The notes beneath the pieces were generated by a model. It saw nothing but the letters and a program-made list of their open reading frames with translations. It was not told the DNA's origin and did no database searches. The translations under genes were made by a program, and so were the position numbers. A stretch of DNA of 64,000 nt from Candidatus Binatia bacterium (lineage in GTDB: Bacteria; Desulfobacterota_B; Binatia; UBA9968; JAJDTQ01). Location of the stretch: assembly GCA_022827045.1 (NCBI GenBank), contig JAJDTQ010000096.1, positions 1 to 64,000 of the forward strand, written 5' to 3'. Shown piece by piece: positions 53,086 through 60,899 of this stretch; positions within the stretch are counted from its first letter, which is position 1, and every line of letters starts with the position of its first letter.

Positions 53086-54819
53086 ATGAAGGTCTACCTG
53101 CGATTGCTCCGGTATCTGCGGCCCTACGCCTGGCCGCACTTCTGCGGCGCCGTCGTCTGCATGCTGCTGTTCAGCGCTACCACGGCCATGTTGCCGTTCG
53201 TGGTCCGGGACATGATGGACGAAGTGTTCGTGAAACAGGACCGTTCGATGCTGGTCACCATCTGCCTGGCGGCGGCGTTGTTGTTCGCTTGTCGCGGCGT
53301 CTGCAACTTCGGCCAGCTCTACCTGATGGAATATATCGGCCAGCGGATCATCCGCGACCTGCGCTCATCCTTGTGCGAGAAACTGCAGTGGCTCTCGCTG
53401 GCATTCATTCATCGACATCCCACCGGCACGCTGCTTTCCAGGGTCACCAGCGACGTCACGCTGGTGCGGGTCGCCCTTACCACCTCGGTCGCCTCGTTGG
53501 CCCGCAACAGCACGTCGGTGGCGGCGCTCACGGCGGTGGCCTTCTACATGGACTGGCTGCTGGCGTGCGTCGCTTTCGTGGCCTTCCCCGGCACGGTCCT
53601 TCCCGTCAGGCGCCTCACCGGACGCGTCCGACGGGCGACCCGGAGGAGCCAGGCGAGCACCGGCACGCTCACCACGATCCTCCAGGAAAGCCTTCAGGGC
53701 AGCTCCATCGTCAAGGCCTTCGGCATGGAACGCTACGAGCTGGACCGCTTCAACCAGGAGAATCGGGAGATTCTGCGTCATTCCATGAAGGCGGGCCGCG
53801 CCAAGGCCATCATGCCCTCGGCGATGGAGTGGCTGGCGGGTGTCGGCATCGTGGGAGTACTGTGGTACGGCGGCAACGCGGTCATCAACGGCGGACGGAC
53901 GCCAGGGGAGTTCTTCGCCTTTCTCACCGCCCTGCTCATGGCCTATGAACCGTTCAAGCACCTCACGAGGGCATTGCCGGAAATCTACCAGGGCATTGCC
54001 GGCGGAGAACGGATCTTCGAGGTGCTGGACGAACCGCTGGACATCGCCGACGCCCCGGATGCGGTCCCCGCTGCGAAATTTTCCGACCGGATCGCGTTCC
54101 GGGACGTCGGGTTCAGCTACCGGGAGGCTCCGGTGCTGGAGGGAATCAACCTGGAGATCCGCCGCGGCGAGACGGTGGCGCTGGTGGGCATGAGCGGCGC
54201 CGGCAAGACGACTCTCTCGGCCCTGCTCCCACGTTTCTACGACGTCACCTCCGGCGCGATCACCGTGGACGGCATGGACATCCGCAAGCTCACTCTGGAA
54301 TCCCTGCGCGACCAGATCGGCATCGTCACGCAGCATACCTTTCTCTTCAACGACTCCGTGAAGAACAACATCTCCTACGGCGATCCGGCCAGGGACATGG
54401 ACGACATCGTCATGGCGGCCAGGGCCGCCAATGCCCATGACTTCATCACGGAGCTGCCGGATGGGTACGACACGATCATCGGCGAGTTGGGACTGAAGCT
54501 CTCCGGCGGGCAGCGGCAACGCATCGCCATCGCCCGGGCCGTCCTCAAGAACGCGCCGATCCTGATCCTTGACGAAGCCACTTCCGCCCTGGATTCGGAG
54601 TCGGAACGGCTGGTGCAGGACGCTCTCGACAGCCTCATGAAGACCCGCACGAGCCTGGTCATAGCGCATCGGCTGTCGACCATCAGCAACGCCACCCGTA
54701 TCATCGTCCTGTCCAGGGGAAACATCGTGGAAGAGGGGACGCACCAGAATCTCCTGGCGCGGCAAAAAGAGTACAGTCGTCTCTACAACCTCCAGGCGGC
54801 CGGTGTCCCGTCCGATTGA
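53086..54819 (+). CDS. msbA: lipid A export ATP-binding/permease protein MsbA
   Basis: A 577-residue half-transporter of the MsbA type. Six membrane helices (about residues 15-300) with TGTLLSRVTSDV in the first intracellular loop and GSSIVKAFGMERYELDRFN as second coupling region precede the nucleotide-binding domain: Walker A GMSGAGKTT near residue 370, Q-loop GIVTQHTFLFND, signature LSGGQRQRIAIARA, Walker B ILILDEATSALD and AHRLSTI. It flips core lipid A across the inner membrane. The context (lpxB upstream, waaA-lpxK downstream) supports MsbA over a drug exporter. No lpxL-type acyltransferase gene lies between it and waaA. Confidence 0.94.
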   Translation: MKVYLRLLRYLRPYAWPHFCGAVVCMLLFSATTAMLPFVVRDMMDEVFVKQDRSMLVTICLAAALLFACRGVCNFGQLYLMEYIGQRIIRDLRSSLCEKLQWLSLAFIHRHPTGTLLSRVTSDVTLVRVALTTSVASLARNSTSVAALTAVAFYMDWLLACVAFVAFPGTVLPVRRLTGRVRRATRRSQASTGTLTTILQESLQGSSIVKAFGMERYELDRFNQENREILRHSMKAGRAKAIMPSAMEWLAGVGIVGVLWYGGNAVINGGRTPGEFFAFLTALLMAYEPFKHLTRALPEIYQGIAGGERIFEVLDEPLDIADAPDAVPAAKFSDRIAFRDVGFSYREAPVLEGINLEIRRGETVALVGMSGAGKTTLSALLPRFYDVTSGAITVDGMDIRKLTLESLRDQIGIVTQHTFLFNDSVKNNISYGDPARDMDDIVMAARAANAHDFITELPDGYDTIIGELGLKLSGGQRQRIAIARAVLKNAPILILDEATSALDSESERLVQDALDSLMKTRTSLVIAHRLSTISNATRIIVLSRGNIVEEGTHQNLLARQKEYSRLYNLQAAGVPSD

Positions 54820-54843
54820 GGGGACACCCCGCGACGTGAGCCG

Positions 54844-56121
54844 GTGTTCAGCCTGTACAACACGCTCCTTCACGCGGCGCTCCTGCTGGCAGTGCTGCTC
54901 TGGCCTCTGGGTGTCGTCCTTCGGCGAGGCGTCTACAAGGGACTGCGGGAGCGTTTCGCTGCCTATCCGGCGGAGCTCGAGGCGGCCCTCGCCGGTGCCC
55001 GCCCCATCTGGATCCATGCGGCCTCCGTCGGCGAGGTACGGTCCGCGGCGCCGCTGATACGGCGAATGCGGCTGAAATGGCCGGACCGCAAGCTGCTGGT
55101 GTCGACGGTCACCGCTACAGGGCGTCAGACGGTCCGGGATGTCCTTCCCGACGTCGACGCAGTGACGTACCTGCCGCTGGATCTGCCGTGGCTCGTTTCC
55201 CGGAGTCTACGGCGCCTGCGTCCCGAGATGGTTATTCTGCTGGAGACGGAAATCTGGCCGAACTTCATCCGGGCGGCTCATCGCCTGCGCATTCCGACGC
55301 TGGTCCTGAGCGGCCGACTCTCGCCCCGCGGCGCGCGGATGTACGAGCGTTTCCGGGCGCTCTTCAGACCGGTGCTTGACCGGGTCTCGGGCTTCGGCAT
55401 GCAGGACGACGAGAACGCCGGCCGCGTGCTGCGCCTGGGCGTGGACCCGCTCAAGGTGGCGGTTACCGGCTCCCTGAAGTCCGCCGAGGTGGAAGCGGGT
55501 TCGCTCCCGGAGCTTCCGGACCCCGGCAGCAACCGTGGCCCCGTGGTCGTGGCCGGGAGCACCCATCGCGGCGAGGAGGAGATCCTGCTGGAAGCCCTCC
55601 CCGCGTGGCTGCGCATGTACCCGGATCTGCTCATGATTCTCGCCCCCAGGCACCCCGAGCGCTTCGCGGAAGTCGAGCGCCTGCTGCGGCAACACGAGCT
55701 GCGATACCGGAAGCGTAGTGAGACGAGCGGTGAACAAGTCGCTGACTACACGGTGATGTTGCTGGATACCCTGGGAGAGCTGCCGCGGTACTACGGTTGC
55801 GCCGACGTTGCCTTCGTGGGAGGCAGTCTGGTACCGGCAGGTGGACACAACCTCATGGAACCCGCGCGCTGGGGCAAGCCCGTGCTCTTCGGACCGCACC
55901 GCTCCAACATCGCGGCGACCGCTCGGGAGTTGCTGCAGCAGGGCGGCGGCATCGAGGTCCGCGGACGCGACGACCTGGTCCGAGAGGTCGCCGGTCTCCT
56001 CTCCGACAGCGCCCGGGCATCGGCCATGGGGCGCCGCGCCCGGTCCGTGGCGGATGCCGGCACGGAAGTGCTGTCACGCAGCATGACGCTGGTTTGCCGG
56101 CAACTTCGCCACGGGTCGTGA
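54844..56121 (+). CDS. waaA: 3-deoxy-D-manno-octulosonic acid (Kdo) transferase
   Basis: A 425-residue GT-B transferase (GT30). An N-terminal membrane helix (about residues 5-25) is followed by WIHAASVGEVRSAAPLIRRM near residues 58-77, the conserved Glu being the catalytic base, LLVSTVTATGRQT, LETEIWPNFIRAA and SGRLSPRG, and the C-terminal CMP-Kdo site with GEEEILLEA, AFVGGSLVPAGGHNLMEPA (in part) and FGPHRSNIA. All match WaaA/KdtA. It adds Kdo to lipid IVA. The GTG start is 24 bases after msbA. Whether it is mono- or bifunctional cannot be read from sequence alone. Confidence 0.95.
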   Translation: MFSLYNTLLHAALLLAVLLWPLGVVLRRGVYKGLRERFAAYPAELEAALAGARPIWIHAASVGEVRSAAPLIRRMRLKWPDRKLLVSTVTATGRQTVRDVLPDVDAVTYLPLDLPWLVSRSLRRLRPEMVILLETEIWPNFIRAAHRLRIPTLVLSGRLSPRGARMYERFRALFRPVLDRVSGFGMQDDENAGRVLRLGVDPLKVAVTGSLKSAEVEAGSLPELPDPGSNRGPVVVAGSTHRGEEEILLEALPAWLRMYPDLLMILAPRHPERFAEVERLLRQHELRYRKRSETSGEQVADYTVMLLDTLGELPRYYGCADVAFVGGSLVPAGGHNLMEPARWGKPVLFGPHRSNIAATARELLQQGGGIEVRGRDDLVREVAGLLSDSARASAMGRRARSVADAGTEVLSRSMTLVCRQLRHGS

Positions 56122-56125
56122 GGTT

Positions 56126-57241
56126 ATGGGACGCGACACTGGAATAGGCACGGCTCTGGTACTTGGGGCATGGAACCGCCGCGGCGTTGCCGGGCGGGTC
56201 CTGTGGGGCCTGTTGCTGCCATGGAGTGTCGTTTACCGCGCGGTCGTCGGCATCCGGAACTGGCTCTACGGCAGCGGCTTGTTGACCCCCCGGAGGCTTG
56301 GGCTTCCGGTGGTGAGTGTAGGAAACATCACGGTCGGGGGCACCGGCAAGACGCCCACCGGGCTCTGGCTGGCGCAAAGCCTGCGGCGGCGCGGGCTCAA
56401 TGCCGCGATCCTGACCCGTGGCTACGGCGGCCGCCGCACGGATACCCGGCCGGCGACCATCAACCCGGAAATCGCCCGCTCCTGGCTCAATGAACCGCAG
56501 GGAGACCTGCTGGATTACGGGGACGAGCCCGTCATGTTGAGCGCCATCTACGGGCAGACGGTGGTCGTGGGCGCCGATCGTTTCCGGGCGGCCATGGAGT
56601 TGACCCGGGAGCCGGGCGACACGGATCTGTTCCTGCTGGACGACGGCTTTCAGCACCGCAAGCTGGCGCGGGACCTCGACCTGGTCCTGCTGGGCGCCGA
56701 TTGCAGCGGTTCGATGCTGCCCGCCGGTCCCTTCCGCGAGCCGATTCGGGCTCTGCGACGGGCGGACATCCTCGTGGTGACGGGCGCCCACCAACGCTGG
56801 CGGACGATGCTGCAGGGAAGGTTCGACGAGTCGCGTATCTTCTTTGCCTCCCTCAGCCCGCGGGGGCTCCTTGGCCGCACGGAGGACGGCCTGAAGGAGC
56901 TGTCCCTGGGTGAGCTGGCCGGAAGCAGGGTTCTGGCGGTTTGTGCCGTGGCCATGCCGGAGCGTTTCTACGACGCGATACGGGAGTGCGAGGCAACCAT
57001 CGTCGAGACCCTGGAGTTCCCGGACCATCACTCCTACAGCGAAGGGGATTGGCGCGAGATCAACCGGAACCGGAATCAGGTCGACATGATCGTCACGACC
57101 GAGAAGGACTACGTGAAGCTGGCACGGTTTCCCTTCTCGGCCGGGAAGCTCATGGCCCTGAGGGTGGAGATGGCCGTCGATAGAGCCGAGGAGTTGCTGG
57201 ACCGGGTCACGGACGCGGTGAAGAGAGCGGCCTCGCCGTGA
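56126..57241 (+). CDS. lpxK: tetraacyldisaccharide 4'-kinase
   Basis: A 371-residue membrane-bound P-loop kinase. The N-terminal hydrophobic region (about 20-50) includes the helix LLLPWSVVYRAVVGIRN. The P-loop is VGNITVGGTGKTP near residues 66-78, then ILTRGYGGR, DEPVMLSAIY and the Walker B-like LFLLDDGFQHRKLARDLDLV (in part). The C-terminal region has FPDHHSYSEGDWREI. It phosphorylates the 4' position of lipid A. The start lies four bases after waaA; the next gene begins after 25 bases. Confidence 0.95.
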   Translation: MGRDTGIGTALVLGAWNRRGVAGRVLWGLLLPWSVVYRAVVGIRNWLYGSGLLTPRRLGLPVVSVGNITVGGTGKTPTGLWLAQSLRRRGLNAAILTRGYGGRRTDTRPATINPEIARSWLNEPQGDLLDYGDEPVMLSAIYGQTVVVGADRFRAAMELTREPGDTDLFLLDDGFQHRKLARDLDLVLLGADCSGSMLPAGPFREPIRALRRADILVVTGAHQRWRTMLQGRFDESRIFFASLSPRGLLGRTEDGLKELSLGELAGSRVLAVCAVAMPERFYDAIRECEATIVETLEFPDHHSYSEGDWREINRNRNQVDMIVTTEKDYVKLARFPFSAGKLMALRVEMAVDRAEELLDRVTDAVKRAASP

Positions 57242-57266
57242 ACCGGCGGCGGTTGGAGCAGCCGCG

Positions 57267-58046
57267 GTGGCCGGCAGGATGACTTCAAGCAGACCAGTGG
57301 GGACGGTTCCGTCGGGGTACGAGAAGGTGTGCCCCGCGCCCGGACTGACCATGCTCGTGGCCCCGGGACTGGACGGCGGCGCGCTGGCTTCCCGGATACT
57401 CAACCCCGGCCCCGGCACCCGGGCGCCCGGACAGGCGCGCTACTTCGGTCGTGCCGAGTTGCGCGCGGTGGAGCTGGCGGACGGCGGTCGCGCGTTGGTC
57501 CGTTCCTGCCGGCACGGCGGCCTGTTGCGCCATCTGACGCGCGACTGGTTCGTCAGCCGGCCGCTCCGGCCCTTCGCCGAGCTGGCCGTTACGGCCTTGG
57601 CCCGCGAGCGCGGGCTCCCGGCGCCGGAGGTCCTGGCCGCGCTGGTGACGCACGGCGTCGGCCCCTGGTACCGGGGCTGGCTGGTGACCCGCGAGATCAA
57701 GGGAGCCCGCCACCTCTGGGCGGCGTTGCTGGAGGGAATCGGCGGCGACGGCAAACAGGCGTTGCTGCGGCAGGTCGGGCATTCGTTGCGCCTCATGCAC
57801 ACATCGGGTATCGACCACGCCGACCTCAATCTGCGCAATATCCTGGTCCTCGACGGCGCTCTCGGTCCGAAGGTCTTCATCATCGATTTCGACAAGGCGC
57901 GTCTCTTTGAGGGAGAGGTCCCGGCGGCGCGGGCGCGGCGGAACCTTCAACGGCTGCGGCGCTCGGTCGACAAGCTGGACCGTGAGCGTGTGAGAGTCCG
58001 GCCGCGGGATTGGGATGTGCTCGTCGACGCCTACGAGACCCGTTGA
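57267..58046 (+). CDS. lipopolysaccharide kinase family protein (Kdo kinase KdkA-like)
   Basis: A 259-residue member of the atypical-kinase (InaA/WaaP/KdkA) group. The catalytic loop reads HADLNLRNILV near residue 180 (HxDxxxxN), and the metal-binding loop FIIDFDKARLF near residue 203 (DFD in place of DFG). The glycine-rich region precedes RALVRSCRHGGLLRHLTRDWF near residue 75, a word shared with KdkA and WaaP. It would phosphorylate Kdo, or a core heptose, in LPS. It ends the outer-membrane operon directly after lpxK and waaA, which supports Kdo as acceptor. GTG 57267 has GGAG about nine bases upstream; an ATG at 57279 is the alternative. Confidence 0.85.
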   Translation: MAGRMTSSRPVGTVPSGYEKVCPAPGLTMLVAPGLDGGALASRILNPGPGTRAPGQARYFGRAELRAVELADGGRALVRSCRHGGLLRHLTRDWFVSRPLRPFAELAVTALARERGLPAPEVLAALVTHGVGPWYRGWLVTREIKGARHLWAALLEGIGGDGKQALLRQVGHSLRLMHTSGIDHADLNLRNILVLDGALGPKVFIIDFDKARLFEGEVPAARARRNLQRLRRSVDKLDRERVRVRPRDWDVLVDAYETR

Positions 58047-58085
58047 CGAATCACTGGGAAGACACCGCGAGGGTGGGCCGGAGGT

Positions 58086-58114
58086 TTGCATTGCGCAATG
58101 CATGAAGATAAGAT
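58086..58114 (+). promoter_or_regulatory. promoter with overlapping 16-base palindrome before the first RRM gene
   Basis: TTGCAT (58086-58091), 17-base spacer, TAAGAT (58109-58114). The perfect palindrome TGCATTGCGCAATGCA (58087-58102) covers the -35 box and spacer and looks like an operator. Downstream, GCCGACG (58134-58140) and CGTCGGC (58149-58155) form a 7-bp hairpin in the leader. Confidence 0.45.
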
Positions 58115-58175
58115 TTGCGCGATTCGCGGCTTTGCCGACGATAATAACCGTCGGCATCTTGAAACGGAGTCTTTC

Positions 58176-58439
58176 ATGGGTGACAGACTATATGTGAGCG
58201 GACTGCCATACGCCGTCACCGAAGCCCAATTGCACGACCTCTTTTCCGAGCACGGCACTGTGGCGTCGGCGAGGATCGTCACGGACCGTTTCACCGGACG
58301 GTCCCGCGGCTTCGGGTTCGTGGAGATGGGCTCCGAGGCCGAGGCGCAGACCGCCATGGAGGCCTTGAACGGTACGGAGTTGCAGGGACGCGTGCTGAAA
58401 GTTAACGAGGCGCACGAACGGCGAACCCGCGAGTCCTGA
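58176..58439 (+). CDS. small RNA-recognition-motif (RRM) RNA-binding protein
   Basis: An 87-residue single RRM. RNP2 is LYVSGLPYAV at residues 5-14 and RNP1 is RSRGFGFVEM near residues 41-50, both with the aromatic residues needed to stack on RNA. The rest follows the beta-alpha-beta-beta-alpha-beta plan, with a short charged tail (NEAHERRTRES). Bacterial RRM proteins of this kind (Rbp type) are often cold-induced. CGGAG seven bases before the ATG supports the start. A leader with a palindrome and hairpin precedes it and a strong terminator follows. A paralogue lies at 63467-63769. Confidence 0.93.
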   Translation: MGDRLYVSGLPYAVTEAQLHDLFSEHGTVASARIVTDRFTGRSRGFGFVEMGSEAEAQTAMEALNGTELQGRVLKVNEAHERRTRES

Positions 58440-58468
58440 GAGCGCGATTCAAGGGAGAGGTTGAACTT

Positions 58469-58503
58469 CGGAGGGGCGGCGGACACGTCGCCCCTCCGTT
58501 TTT
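58469..58503 (+). terminator. strong intrinsic terminator after the first RRM gene
   Basis: A perfect 10-bp stem, CGGAGGGGCG (58469-58478) with CGCCCCTCCG (58489-58498), around a 10-base loop, then five T residues (58499-58503). Only 11 bases remain before the next ATG at 58515. Confidence 0.92.
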
Positions 58504-58514
58504 GGGAGCAAACC

Positions 58515-59885
58515 ATGGAAGCGCAAGCGACGACCATCACCGGCTGTACGATTCTGCCCATGACCGGCTCCGGGGACGTCATCGAGTCCGGCTACGTCAA
58601 CGTGAGGAACGGAGCCATCGCCGCGGTGGAAGCGGGCGAGCCCCCGCCGGGCGAAGGGGAGACTCTCATCGATGGTCGCGGGAAAGTGCTGATGCCGGGA
58701 CTGGTCAACGCCCACACCCACCTGTACCAGGTCCTGCTGAGGGCGGTCTGGGAGGACATGCCGTTTCTGGCCTGGCTGAAGCGTATCTACGGCGTGGCCG
58801 AGGTGCTGAACCCGGAACATGCGCTCGCCGGGACTCTGCTGGGTTGCCTGGAGAATCTCAAGGGCGGAGTCACCACCGTCTGCGAGCACAACTTCCTCAA
58901 CCCCGGACCGGAGTGCGCCGTGGCCACCGTGCAGGCTATCTCCCGATCGGGGCTGCGTAGCGTTTTCGCTCGCACCATCATGGACACCGGGGAGATCGTG
59001 CCGGACTGCACCAAGGAGACTCCGGAGACGGCCTTCAGGAGGATCGAGGAGTTGATGGCGCGTCAACGCCGCGGAGACTCCTCGCCCGAAAGCGACCGGC
59101 TTACTTTCCGGACCGGCCCCAATACGCCTCCCATCAACGCTTCACCCGACCTCATGCGGGAGATTCGGCGGTTCGCCGACCACCACTCCATCGGCATAAG
59201 TGCGCATGTGGCGGAGTCGGCGTCGGTGGTGGAGGTCACGCGCCGGGACCACGGCCGCGAGGGCGTCGTCGCCCATCTCGAGGATTTCGGCATCCAGGGA
59301 GAAGACGCCATCTTCGCCCACGGCGTCCACCTTTCACCCGAGGAGATCTCCCATCTGGCGGAGACCGGGACGTGCGTATCCCACAACCCGGTGAGCAACA
59401 TGATGCTGGGCGACGGAATCGCCCCGGTGGTGGAGATGCTGGCGGCGGGGGTGAGGGTCGGCCTGGGGACGGACGGAGCGGCAAGCAACCACAGCCAGGA
59501 TCTTTTCGAAACCATCAAGGCCGCGTCGTTGCTCCAGAAGGTCAAGCATCAGGACGCCGGCGTCATCGACCCCTACAGCGTGCTGCGCATGGCCACCGCC
59601 GACGGCGCCCATGTGCTGGGACTGGGATCCGTCTGCGGCACGGTGGAGCCGGGCAAGCGTGCGGACCTGATCCTGGTGGATATCCAGAAGCCCCACTTCC
59701 AACCGGTCAATGACATCTTCAGCCAACTCGCGCACTGCGCCAAGTCCACGGACGTGGACACGGTGCTGGTTGACGGGATGGTGCTCATGCGCGATCGCCG
59801 ATGCAACTCGCTGGACGAGGACGAGATCCTGCGCGGCGCCCGCGCCGCGCGGGAGGACCTCATGGCCCGCGTGTCCGCCGCGTAG
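58515..59885 (+). CDS. SsnA/ATZ-TRZ-type amidohydrolase (nucleoside or adenosine-derivative deaminase-like)
   Basis: A 456-residue TIM-barrel metal hydrolase of the Amidohydro_1 group. Ligands and catalytic residues: HxH in NAHTHLYQ near residue 71, His in ISAHVAES near residue 232, His in FAHGVHL near residue 270, Asp in GLGTDGAASNHSQDL near residue 318. A small beta-sandwich is formed by both ends (residues 1-60 and 390-456). The pattern matches the family holding SAH/MTA deaminase, guanine deaminase and 8-oxoguanine deaminase, and the SNHSQD word leans to MTA/SAH deaminases; the substrate remains open. GGGAG seven bases before the ATG supports the start. Confidence 0.87.
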   Translation: MEAQATTITGCTILPMTGSGDVIESGYVNVRNGAIAAVEAGEPPPGEGETLIDGRGKVLMPGLVNAHTHLYQVLLRAVWEDMPFLAWLKRIYGVAEVLNPEHALAGTLLGCLENLKGGVTTVCEHNFLNPGPECAVATVQAISRSGLRSVFARTIMDTGEIVPDCTKETPETAFRRIEELMARQRRGDSSPESDRLTFRTGPNTPPINASPDLMREIRRFADHHSIGISAHVAESASVVEVTRRDHGREGVVAHLEDFGIQGEDAIFAHGVHLSPEEISHLAETGTCVSHNPVSNMMLGDGIAPVVEMLAAGVRVGLGTDGAASNHSQDLFETIKAASLLQKVKHQDAGVIDPYSVLRMATADGAHVLGLGSVCGTVEPGKRADLILVDIQKPHFQPVNDIFSQLAHCAKSTDVDTVLVDGMVLMRDRRCNSLDEDEILRGARAAREDLMARVSAA

Positions 59886-59915
59886 CGCGGCCTCGATTGA
59901 CTTCGTGCACGGAAG

Positions 59916-59934
59916 GCGGCGCCGGTTGCGCCGC
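59916..59934. repeat. stem-loop between the deaminase and infA
   Basis: GCGGCGC (59916-59922) pairs with GCGCCGC (59928-59934) around CGGTT. There is no T-run. It could end transcripts from either convergent gene only with help from Rho. Confidence 0.55.
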
Positions 59935-59957
59935 TGGTGCGGAGGGGCGGGATCGAA
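59935..59957 (-). pseudogene. tRNA-Leu-like 3' end fragment (T loop, acceptor arm and CCA)
   Basis: On the minus strand, directly after the infA stop codon, come a T-loop-like TTCGAT, CCC, and the 3' acceptor sequence CCTCCGC-A-CCA, the usual end of a tRNA-Leu whose 5' strand would be GCGGAGG. No 5' half is present in the next 50 bases or in infA. It is most simply a remnant, for example of an integration attachment site, but a 23-base match can be chance. Confidence 0.4.
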
Positions 59958-60179
59958 CTAGTTCCGATGCCGGTAGGTGATGCGTCCGCGGCTCAGATCG
60001 TAGGGGGACAACTCGAGGGTGACCCGGTCTCCCGGCAGGATCTTGATGTAGAATTTGCGCATCTTGCCCGCGGTATACGCGAGCACGTTGTGCTTGTTGT
60101 CCAACTCGACTTTGAACATGGCGTTGGGAAGGCTCTCCATCACCGTGCCCGTAACCTCAATATTGTCCTGCTTGCTCAT
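59958..60179 (-). CDS. infA: translation initiation factor IF-1
   Basis: A 73-residue S1/OB-fold protein. The start [26 protein letters not shown] (in part), [39 protein letters not shown] (in part) matches IF-1 along its whole length. IF-1 occupies the ribosomal A site during initiation. AAGGAG nine bases before the ATG sets the start. It stands outside the ribosomal-protein cluster, as in many genomes, and is followed by the tRNA-Leu-like fragment. It is divergent from the DUF423 gene. Confidence 0.97.
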   Translation of the reverse strand: MSKQDNIEVTGTVMESLPNAMFKVELDNKHNVLAYTAGKMRKFYIKILPGDRVTLELSPYDLSRGRITYRHRN

Positions 60180-60425
60180 ATCGCTTGCTCCTTACACGGC
60201 CCCCCTTTCCCGGAAGCGTGCAAACGCTCCGTTTACTGACGCCATAGAGTACCTCACACGCCGTGAATTGTCCATCCCCGCCGCCGTCCGGACGGGCACC
60301 AGGAGGGCGGATCAGGCCCGCGTCATCGAGCCGGGATCATTGCAATCGCTCCTTCCGTGTGAAAGACTACGCCAGACCTTCGAACCCACTGTGTGGTGCG
60401 CGACCTCGTTCGCGACGGGACGTTC
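60180..60425. other. intergenic region between infA and the DUF423 gene
   Basis: 246 bases between divergent genes. It must hold the infA promoter on the minus strand and the DUF423 promoter on the plus strand, but I see no box pair that stands out. No repeat, RNA gene or ORF is convincing. Confidence 0.3.
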
Positions 60426-60800
60426 ATGAGCGCCGACCGTTTATTCCTCCTGCTGGGATCTCTGTCCGGCTTCACCGGGGTGGTGCTGGGGGCGTTCGCC
60501 GCCCATGGCCTGCGCGACAGGTTGTCGGACGAAATGCTCAACGTCTTCGAGGTGGGAGTCCGATATCAGATCTATCACGCTCTGGCGCTGCTCATGGTGG
60601 CGTTGGCGTTTTCCCGGTGGCCGCGGGGCGAGTTCTCGGTGGCCGGGTGGTTCTTCGTGTTCGGCACGGTGGTCTTTTCCGGCAGCCTCTACGCATTGAG
60701 CCTTTCGGGCGTCCGGTGGTTGGGCGCCATCACCCCCATCGGAGGCCTCGCGTTTCTGCTGGGCTGGCTCAGCATCGCCTGGGGCGCCTGGAGGGGATAG
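60426..60800 (+). CDS. DUF423 family membrane protein (YgdD-like)
   Basis: A 124-residue protein with four predicted membrane helices: about residues 6-27 (LLLGSLSGFTGVVLGAFAAHGL in part), 45-65, 73-92 and 98-120. The words GAFAAHGLRD and YQIYHALALL, and GSLYALSLSG with ITPIGGLAFLLGW near the end, are DUF423 hallmarks. Function is unknown. The ATG at 60426 gives the standard length. It lies between infA and an amidohydrolase gene and is probably transcribed alone. Confidence 0.9.
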   Translation: MSADRLFLLLGSLSGFTGVVLGAFAAHGLRDRLSDEMLNVFEVGVRYQIYHALALLMVALAFSRWPRGEFSVAGWFFVFGTVVFSGSLYALSLSGVRWLGAITPIGGLAFLLGWLSIAWGAWRG

Positions 60801-60899
60801 CGCGACGCGGGACGCGAGAGCGGTTTTCGGACGTGTCCCCGGCGGACGTTAGCTGGAATAGCGAGGGCAGGACAGCGTCAGAATCGACAGGAGGGGGAG

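Noticed and set aside
59886..59957. A complete tRNA gene between the deaminase and infA
   Set aside because: Only the T-loop and acceptor 3' end are present; there is no anticodon or D arm in the available space.
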